The notes below the pieces were generated by a model. The model did no database searches. It was not told the DNA's origin and saw nothing but the letters and a program-made list of their open reading frames with translations. Shown here piece by piece: positions 28,099-35,102 of a stretch of DNA of 64,000 nucleotides. Origin of the DNA: Candidatus Mesenet endosymbiont of Agriotes lineatus. Lineage in GTDB: Bacteria > Pseudomonadota > Alphaproteobacteria > Rickettsiales > Anaplasmataceae. Positions within the stretch are counted from its first letter, which is position 1; every line of letters begins with the position of its first letter. The position numbers and the translations under genes were made by a program. The stretch is from assembly GCF_964019585.1 (NCBI RefSeq), contig NZ_OZ026454.1:62001-126000 (forward strand). Direction: 5' to 3'.

Positions 28099-29757
28099 TT
28101 AACCTCCAACCTGTGGACCACCTACTCCAATATTTGCCTTTGAAGATACTACTATTTTTTCCAACTGAGTGAGTAACATATTTTCTGCACACTGAGTGGT
28201 TTTTGCGCGATCGTTGGCTTCATCGTTAATAGATTTGCACACCAAACTAAGATTTACTGCATCTTGATCACTAATTGTTGAGGCTACCCTCGATGACACA
28301 ATATACACAATATCTTCTAGTGATATTTCCACTTTTAGTTGACTATCTATTGCCTGATAAATCAAATCACTTAAAGCTCCTATTTTAAACCGTGTTTTCC
28401 TGTGTTGACTCATATATTGTTGCACCATATACTTTACAATATCTAACAAAGTTTCAGGTATAAAAGACTGAGATTCATTAGAACTGTAACATCCTTTAAT
28501 ACTTTGCAATTCTTGAATTAGTTGTTCTATATTATTTTCTCTACCATATTTACTAATGTAATCTAAAATCACTTCTAAGTTCCTTTCTTTATATCCTTGT
28601 ATGATCTTGCCTAAGTGAGTCGTATTCTTGATTTTCTTAAACTCCATTAAACAATGGTTCAAATCAGGCCTGCTATTTACTACTGCTTGGTTCCACTCTT
28701 CATCTATATTAGCACCAAAAATCAGAAGGGTAAAAAAGGTCTCTACATGATTATTTCTAATAGCTTTATACAAGGGTGTATTGTGATAATTATTTGCAGC
28801 ATTAATATTCACCCCTCTATCTAGAAGAAATTTTACTATCTCTGTATGTCCAAATTCAGCAGCAATGTGCAAAGGCGTATCGCCAAAATTACCTATAGCA
28901 CCAACATCTGCCCCGTGTCTTAGAAGCAATTCCATTATCTTTGAACATCCGTTGTAAGCAGCACTAAATACACTATCTGTAAGATTAGCATTCGCTCCTC
29001 TTTCTAGAAGCAGCCTTACTATTTCTTTATATTTTTTACAAATAGCATGATCTAAAGGTGATCTACCTAACACGCACTTAGCATTGATATCTGCACCATG
29101 CTTTAAAAGCAGTGCTACTACTCCTGTATGACCTTTCTCAAGGGCTAAGTGTAGCAAAGTATCACTATTTCTTTTTAGATTAGCACTTACCCCTCTATTT
29201 AAAAGCAACTCTAATATTTTTGTATATCCTTTTGCAGCAGCAAAGATCGCAAGCTCATTATCGTCCTTCCACTCTGCAAAGCTAGATCTTGCTGCAAAAG
29301 CAACATCTGCACCGTGTTCTAAAAGCAGTTCTGCTATTTCTATATAACCTTCCCTAATAGATAAAGATAAAGGCGTAGTCCAAAATCCATTTTTAACGTT
29401 AACATTTGCATTATGTTTAAGAAGGAGTTTTACTGTTTCTATATGCTTTTTTTCAATAGCTAAAAGCAAAGGTGTGCTCCCATTCCAATCTTTAGTATCA
29501 ACATTAATCCCTATTTTTAAAAGAGATTTTACTTTTGCTGTATCTCCCTTCTTGCTAGCATCTAGTAATTTATTACTTAACTTTAGAAGTATTATACTTG
29601 CAACGCATAATATAAAAGAGCTTGCTGCAAGCAAAGCAATACCCAATCTTAAACCTTTTGGATCATTTCTAAATGGAAACGCCACAAATAAAGATGACAT
29701 TGCAAAAACTCCAATGCTTCCTGTTATGATAGATCCTAAAACTAACTCTCTCCTCAT
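28099..29757 (-). CDS. Ankyrin-repeat protein with two N-terminal membrane segments
   Basis: From ATG at 29757 (MRRELVLGSIITGSIGVFAM) the protein is 552 residues. A TTG 12 bases upstream is less likely, because the ggggga leader then lies within the gene. Two hydrophobic segments (about 8-28 and 40-60) precede about nine ankyrin repeats such as TPLHIAAEFGHTEIVKFLL (to about 365). The C-terminal domain contains LNHCLMEFKKIKNTTHLGK and matches in order the C-terminal domain of the ankyrin genes at 17982 and 19623. The end VGVGGPQVGG-like tail (GVGGPQVGG) is Gly-rich. It may display ankyrins on the cell side of a membrane; function unknown. Confidence 0.85.
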   Translation of the reverse strand: MRRELVLGSIITGSIGVFAMSSLFVAFPFRNDPKGLRLGIALLAASSFILCVASIILLKLSNKLLDASKKGDTAKVKSLLKIGINVDTKDWNGSTPLLLAIEKKHIETVKLLLKHNANVNVKNGFWTTPLSLSIREGYIEIAELLLEHGADVAFAARSSFAEWKDDNELAIFAAAKGYTKILELLLNRGVSANLKRNSDTLLHLALEKGHTGVVALLLKHGADINAKCVLGRSPLDHAICKKYKEIVRLLLERGANANLTDSVFSAAYNGCSKIMELLLRHGADVGAIGNFGDTPLHIAAEFGHTEIVKFLLDRGVNINAANNYHNTPLYKAIRNNHVETFFTLLIFGANIDEEWNQAVVNSRPDLNHCLMEFKKIKNTTHLGKIIQGYKERNLEVILDYISKYGRENNIEQLIQELQSIKGCYSSNESQSFIPETLLDIVKYMVQQYMSQHRKTRFKIGALSDLIYQAIDSQLKVEISLEDIVYIVSSRVASTISDQDAVNLSLVCKSINDEANDRAKTTQCAENMLLTQLEKIVVSSKANIGVGGPQVGG

Positions 29758-29907
29758 ATCCCCCAACAATGAAAATTTTGTATTTTATAATGTATGCTAG
29801 TATCATTATAACTTAGTTTTACTTTTTACATAATAAAATTATAAGATTTAAATAAATAATTAATATATTAATGTGTAAACTAAATATTATAAAGTATGGG
29901 GGATAGT

Positions 29908-31632
29908 ATGGTGATGAAAAGTGATGCTCTGTTAATATTTGATTTTGACAATACTATTACCAATGGGCATATGCATAACACCTTTTCTAAACTTGAGAAA
30001 AGCGATTTTAACACTGCTGCAAAATATGCGGTAACTAATGATGACATAAGTAATTTTCTTGAGAACACAGGTGGAATCAAGAATGAAGAGAGTTTGAAGT
30101 CTAGATTAGAATCTGCGCTTTCAAATGGTATAGCAGTTAATATTGCATCATATACAGGATATCCAAATGCTGTAAAAAAGGTAGTAGAGGGTTACTTAGA
30201 TTTATCTAAAGAACAATCAGGGGGTATTTCTGTATTCGGTGGTTTCCCAAAAGATTATGATGTTAAACTACCAGAAGACATAAAAGAACAGCAAAATCAA
30301 GTTGGAAAAAATTTACACATCTATAAGGCAATTGTAGAGTATAAGGAGAAGCATGGTAAATTGCCAAAGACTGTGATGTTGGTTGATGATAGTATAGGAA
30401 ATATTAGGAAAGTTAATGAATTTACATCATCAATAGAGAAAGAGTGGCTTGAAAAGAACGGACTTAATTTTGAAGATATAAAAAATATTGAATTTGAGGG
30501 TGTACAAGCGTCTCATAAAAACAAAAACGGAAAAACAACAGGAGATATTAATTATCTAGAAAAAGTACAAGAATTTATCAATACCAATTTAGTACACGAA
30601 CCTATTCATAAAAATTTAAAAAAGGAAGGGCCAATATATGCGGCGGTTGAGAAGAGTACTATTTCCTTAGCAAAGCCAATGAAAGAGATCAAGTCATTTT
30701 GTGTTCAGAACAATTATGGTGATAAAGAAATAATACGTGGTGCTCAAAGTGTTTTTAAAGAGACAGTAATAAAAGCAATCAATAAGCAGGGTTACAGTGT
30801 AAAAAGCAGCGAAGAAGAAGAGTCTGAGATTATTGTCAAAGGAAGTAAATCAATAGATGTTGAGGGAATAATAACAGATGTGTTAAATCAAATAATGGTA
30901 GCAAGTAACGAGGTGTTAAGCGACAGAAGAGATAAAAATCTCAAAGAATTAAAACAAGAATCAATTAATGAGAATTTAAGAGAGATAGGGCCTATATACC
31001 AAAACCTTCAAGATATTAAAACAACAGAACCTATATATCAGAACACCGAAGAATTATCATTTCCGCCACCACTTCCACCTAAACCTCAGTATCTACATGC
31101 AGCAGCTTCTCATGACAGTATAGGTAAAAACAAAGAAGAAGATATATATACTAAAAAAAGCACAATCTCTTTGGCGCACTGGTTCGAAACAATCAAGTCT
31201 TCTTTTACAGATTGTAGTCAAAAAATAATAAATGCTATTCATAGCTCATTTAAAAAGATAGTGAGAGCGAAAATCAAAGAACAGGGTTATGTTGTTAGTA
31301 GTGAAAAGGGAAAGTGTGAAATTACTATTTGTGGTAATAAGCCAATAGATGTTCAAAAAATAAAAACAGATATTATTGATACCTATCTAATTCAAACAAT
31401 GAAATTGGACAAAGGGAAAATTAAAGATCTTAGCGAGAATTATCAAGGTGTTGAACTAAGAGAAGAAATATCAAAATTATTGAATGTTGATTTGCACGAG
31501 AAAAATGTAAGCTCAAACTCTGTAAGCAGAAGTCCACCTGAAAGACAAGCACCACCATCTTCTAGAAACTGTGTAGAAATGGTTATACATAGTAGAAATA
31601 TAGAAAACAACGTTATTGGAAGAAATGGATGA
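29908..31632 (+). CDS. HAD-like phosphatase-domain protein with EPIYA-like and proline-rich motifs; candidate effector
   Basis: The N-terminus has the HAD motif I DFDNTITNGH and a motif IV-like VMLVDDSIGN about 150 residues on, so a HAD-fold hydrolase domain covers about residues 8-220. After it come short tyrosine motifs: GPIYAAVEK, GPIYQNLQD and EPIYQNTEE. The proline-rich FPPPLPPKPQ follows the last. Two copies of an 85-residue unit, each starting STISLA, flank these (about 245-330 and 415-500). EPIYA-type sites are phosphorylated by host kinases in other bacterial effectors; that role here is inference. ATG at 29908 is preferred over 29896, because the gggggata leader then lies just upstream. 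Confidence 0.7.
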   Translation: MVMKSDALLIFDFDNTITNGHMHNTFSKLEKSDFNTAAKYAVTNDDISNFLENTGGIKNEESLKSRLESALSNGIAVNIASYTGYPNAVKKVVEGYLDLSKEQSGGISVFGGFPKDYDVKLPEDIKEQQNQVGKNLHIYKAIVEYKEKHGKLPKTVMLVDDSIGNIRKVNEFTSSIEKEWLEKNGLNFEDIKNIEFEGVQASHKNKNGKTTGDINYLEKVQEFINTNLVHEPIHKNLKKEGPIYAAVEKSTISLAKPMKEIKSFCVQNNYGDKEIIRGAQSVFKETVIKAINKQGYSVKSSEEEESEIIVKGSKSIDVEGIITDVLNQIMVASNEVLSDRRDKNLKELKQESINENLREIGPIYQNLQDIKTTEPIYQNTEELSFPPPLPPKPQYLHAAASHDSIGKNKEEDIYTKKSTISLAHWFETIKSSFTDCSQKIINAIHSSFKKIVRAKIKEQGYVVSSEKGKCEITICGNKPIDVQKIKTDIIDTYLIQTMKLDKGKIKDLSENYQGVELREEISKLLNVDLHEKNVSSNSVSRSPPERQAPPSSRNCVEMVIHSRNIENNVIGRNG

Positions 31633-31639
31633 TTTATAT

Positions 31640-32590
31640 AATTAAGCGAGAACATCCAACAAACTGTGTCAAAGCAAAATTAACTGTACTAGACAGAACA
31701 TAATCTGACAAATGAGCATTAGAAGAATTTAAATAGTTTAAACTACTATCAGAATCTTGATTTAATGTTTTTCTGAAAAGCAATATATCAAGAAAAGTTT
31801 GTATTGGCGTTTTACCGTAGCAATATTTGCCTGATTGTCTCATTGCAACCAATATCAGTTTGTAGATCTTCTAAAGAATTGTATTTCTAAAGATGATTTG
31901 CATAGTTTTGTGAAACATATGTGCCATTGGTCTGTAATGTTTGGGTCTAGAATGATCGATATACCCAAATAAAGCTGATAATTTTAAGCTTACCACCGTA
32001 CCTCTATCAGTCAAAATGCGCAATGTTTTGTCCATCAAAGAATGTCTATCATTTAACAAGTCAGCTGCAGTAATTGCTGTTTTATCTACATAAAGCTTAG
32101 CAACGAGAATAGGTATCAATAAAAGTCTGCTGATAAATTCGCCCAATACCTTTTATATTACCCACGTAATAAATATCCTGAGAACCCAGATAATCTAAGT
32201 ATCAACTTCACCATACGCTTCTTTTTGTTCTTTCACTTTTTCTAAAGCTGCAATTCTGTCAAAATTATTCCATCTTGTGCAACTTTTGCTTCAAAGCCTT
32301 TTTTTAAAGGTTAATCCACCTTCAGAATGCCCTTTTTTCTCAGCTCATTTTTTGTTGCCCATATGCTGGAAATTCTGTTGCAATATTAACCACGGCTCTT
32401 TCTACATCCTCAGAGACTCTGTTTGCAAACTTTTCTTACTTATCTCATCCCACCATTTTCGTATAACTCCTTGAATCTGTAAAATTTGAGTATCCCATCA
32501 CTTTGCACGCTTGAGATACATTCCCTAGCTGTTTTGCTAAATCCTAACTTTGGTTTTTTGTTTGTATTGTATTCATTTCTCTTATTTTTT
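31640..32590 (-). mobile_element. IS481-family relic, copy 1
   Basis: The minus strand reads, with many stops and shifts, a complete-order IS481 transposase. It begins LAKQLGNVSQACKVMGYS near 32560, then SEDVERAVVNIATEFPAYGQ, KTAITAADLLNDR, LRILTDRGT (catalytic D), IDHSRPKHYRP and FHKTMQ. It ends SGKYCYGKTPIQTFLD and SSNAHLSDYVLSS. Deletions and shifts make it inactive. A second, partial copy is at 49584-50235. Confidence 0.75.
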
Positions 32591-32793
32591 GTTATTTTAA
32601 GCCAAACAGTACAAATTTCTCCTCATCTATAGTTGGGGCTTGCATTTAGTATACTCCCTGTTTTTGGTTGAGTTAATACAGTATTACAGTTATCACTATT
32701 TTTGACTAAATTTTTCACTTGATATTAGCTTTCAATTTTTCTATCAGTTTAAGTTTTATCTTTTACATTATAGACTATAAAATCAAGATGTAC

Positions 32794-33075
32794 TTATAAA
32801 TGCTTCCCTTTTTTTGTATTTTTCGATACAGACTTTACTGATTTTATATGTAACTCACTTTTTTTATTCTTAATATCATATGGAATTTTACCTAAATCTT
32901 TTTTGTTATCAAACTTTTTATCTTTTACTTCTAAAGGAGGTTTATCATCTACAGAGCTAACATCTTTAAGTTTAGTATCATCTGAAAAATAACTCTGACT
33001 CAGCCATTCATAAAACCACTTGCAACCAACCCCAATTATAATAGCTATTATTAAAAGTATTATCCATTTTATCAT
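32794..33075 (-). CDS. Small single-pass membrane protein, unknown
   Basis: The 93 residues start with a strong hydrophobic segment (IKWIILLIIAIIIGVGC) and end in a Lys-rich charged tail (SVKSVSKNTKKGKHL). I do not recognise it. It lies 24 bases after the 86-residue gene and is probably the last gene of the ssb-fabG-tsaE series. Topology suggests an inner-membrane anchor with the tail in the cytoplasm, by the positive-inside rule. Confidence 0.6.
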   Translation of the reverse strand: MIKWIILLIIAIIIGVGCKWFYEWLSQSYFSDDTKLKDVSSVDDKPPLEVKDKKFDNKKDLGKIPYDIKNKKSELHIKSVKSVSKNTKKGKHL

Positions 33076-33099
33076 TATTTGTAGTATAAATTATCTAGA

Positions 33100-33360
33100 T
33101 TATAGTATGTCATTATCATTTATGCTTGTTTCAATTAAATCTTCTGCTGCAGAAACCTGATTGAATGTAGATTCATTTTGCTCAAAAGCTGTTTTTATCA
33201 TATGTTCATTATCGTCATGTGGAGTATCATCGTGCTTAGCCAGCTTAAAAACTTTATTACATGATTTTATAAGGTTTACTACAGGCTCTCTTATTTTATT
33301 GGTGTAAAATTCATCAACAGCTTTAAAGCCTTTCTTCAGATCATCTAATATTTGTGACAC
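33100..33360 (-). CDS. Small conserved-type hypothetical protein with GTG start
   Basis: The start is GTG at 33360, just after aaaggaggagtt, a full-strength ribosome site that lies inside the end of tsaE. The two genes overlap by 20 bases and are likely translationally coupled. The 86 residues (MSQILDDLKKGFKAVDEFYT) are soluble, helical and acidic at the C-terminus. I do not recognise the family. Confidence 0.65.
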   Translation of the reverse strand: MSQILDDLKKGFKAVDEFYTNKIREPVVNLIKSCNKVFKLAKHDDTPHDDNEHMIKTAFEQNESTFNQVSAAEDLIETSINDNDIL

Positions 33361-33805
33361 AACTCCTCCTTTTCTCAGATTTAGTTTGTATTATTATATC
33401 ACGCAAATCGTCCTTATCATCATTATAGTTAATATTAATTTCTATATCAGGTATGGTTAACCTTTTTATTAATTCTGGCCACTCAACAACAGCAATACCT
33501 GAATTTAACACCTCTTCCACACCAATACCATATAGCTCATCCAGACCTTTTATTCTATACAAATCTAAATGCCAGATAGTAAAATCACAAGCATCATAAC
33601 GACTCATAATATTAAAAGTAGGGCTAGAAACTACCTCATCAGGCAATAAAGTGTTTATAAAAAACTTAGCAAAAGCAGTTTTTCCAACTCCCAAATCTCC
33701 ATACAGAGCAATAACATATGGAGGCTTTACAATTTTAGCAATTTTCTTTGCTAATAATTCAACAAAACCAACATCAATGGCTTCATATTTTTCAATATGC
33801 ATCAT
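33341..33805 (-). CDS. tsaE: tRNA threonylcarbamoyladenosine biosynthesis ATPase TsaE
   Basis: TsaE is the ATPase that, with TsaB and TsaD, makes t6A at position 37 of ANN-decoding tRNAs. The 154 residues hold the P-loop LYGDLGVGKTAFAKFF, the SSPTFNIMSRYD block and the WHLDLYRI motif with its conserved Asp, plus VEWPELI. All are family hallmarks. It follows fabG by 22 bases and overlaps the next small gene. Confidence 0.94.
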   Translation of the reverse strand: MMHIEKYEAIDVGFVELLAKKIAKIVKPPYVIALYGDLGVGKTAFAKFFINTLLPDEVVSSPTFNIMSRYDACDFTIWHLDLYRIKGLDELYGIGVEEVLNSGIAVVEWPELIKRLTIPDIEININYNDDKDDLRDIIIQTKSEKRRSCVTNIR

Positions 33806-33827
33806 TATATATAATGAATATTGATCA

Positions 33828-34559
33828 TTACATTAATAACCCCCCATTTATATGGAGAGTTTGACCAGTAATGTAACTAGCTTCATCACTTGCTAAAAAC
33901 AAAACTCCTGATGCTACTTCTTTTGGAATACCCATTCTTTTTAGAGGAATATTGCTCATTATATTGTTTTGTTGTTCTTCTGAAAGAGAAGAAGTCATTG
34001 ATGTTTCTATAAAACCTGGCGCAATACAGTTTACTGTTATATTGCGGCTTGCAAATTCCTTTGCAATACACTTACTCATAGCAACCATTCCTGCTTTAGA
34101 TGTGGCATAATTTACCTGCCCTGGATTACCTGTAAAACCAACTATAGAAGAAATATTGATTATTCTTCCCCAACCATTTTTGAGCATTTTACTACATGCC
34201 TTCTTGTTTAATTTAAAAGTTGAAGTAAGATTTATGTTAATAACCTTATCCCATGCTTCATCTGTCATTCTAAGTAGTAAGCTATCTTGCGTTACTCCGG
34301 CGTTACATACAATGCCATCAAAACCTGCCATTAGATCACTAGCTTTATCAACTAAACTATCTACTTCTTCACTATTTGTTAAATCACATTGCAATGAATA
34401 CACATTATTTTTACCTTCTGCCATTTTTTCTAGAATTTCTTTTCTTGTTCCAGAAATACATAAAGTAGCTCCAGCCTTATATAGCACATCCGTAATGGCT
34501 TGCCCTATTCCACCTGATGCACCTGTAACTAAGAATTTCTTACCTGCTAGGTTGAACAT
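33828..34559 (-). CDS. fabG: 3-oxoacyl-[acyl-carrier-protein] reductase
   Basis: FabG reduces beta-ketoacyl-ACP with NADPH in fatty acid synthesis. The 243-residue short-chain dehydrogenase shows the nucleotide motif TGASGGIGQ, NAGVTQDSLLLRM, the catalytic serine in INISSIVGFTGNPGQ, the YATSK dyad and the C-terminal ASYITGQTLHINGGL. Its ATG lies 2 bases after the ssb stop, so the two are tightly coupled. Confidence 0.95.
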   Translation of the reverse strand: MFNLAGKKFLVTGASGGIGQAITDVLYKAGATLCISGTRKEILEKMAEGKNNVYSLQCDLTNSEEVDSLVDKASDLMAGFDGIVCNAGVTQDSLLLRMTDEAWDKVININLTSTFKLNKKACSKMLKNGWGRIINISSIVGFTGNPGQVNYATSKAGMVAMSKCIAKEFASRNITVNCIAPGFIETSMTSSLSEEQQNNIMSNIPLKRMGIPKEVASGVLFLASDEASYITGQTLHINGGLLM

Positions 34560-34561
34560 AG

Positions 34562-35038
34562 TTAAAATGGCACCTCATCATCAATAATTCCTTCAAACTC
34601 GTCTTCTTTACTGTAATTTTTATATTCGCCACTGGTCTTATAATCTTTACGTTCATTGTTTGTATATTCAGCGCTAGTAGCATTTTTAGAATCTAAAAGA
34701 GTTAAAGCACTGCTAAAATTTTGCAGCACTACCTCTGTGGTATACTTATCATTATTATTTTGATCCACCCATTTCCTAGTTCTTAGGGAACCTTCAATAT
34801 ATACTTTACTGCCTTTGCGTACGAAATCTTTTACAATTTTTACCAACCCTTCGCTAAACACAACAATATTATGCCATTCTGTTTTTTCAGAACGCATACC
34901 AGATGCCTTGTCAAACCAACTTTCAGAAGTGGCAAGTGAAAACGTTGCCATCTCCTTGCCATTTTGCATTGCTCTTATATCTGGATCTTTACCAAGATTA
35001 CCAACTAAAATTACTTTATTAACACTACCACTCGACAT
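34562..35038 (-). CDS. ssb: Single-stranded DNA-binding protein
   Basis: The 158 residues contain the OB fold with the SSB signatures [16 protein letters not shown] and [26 protein letters not shown], and the acidic tip DDEVPF at the C-terminus, through which SSB recruits replication and repair partners. It is the first gene of a minus-strand series ssb, fabG, tsaE and two small genes. Confidence 0.96.
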   Translation of the reverse strand: MSSGSVNKVILVGNLGKDPDIRAMQNGKEMATFSLATSESWFDKASGMRSEKTEWHNIVVFSEGLVKIVKDFVRKGSKVYIEGSLRTRKWVDQNNNDKYTTEVVLQNFSSALTLLDSKNATSAEYTNNERKDYKTSGEYKNYSKEDEFEGIIDDEVPF

Positions 35039-35102
35039 CTTTAAAACATTAATTTAATTAATATATTACTCTAAAATAGTTCTTTTGTTTTTACAAGTTA
35101 TA

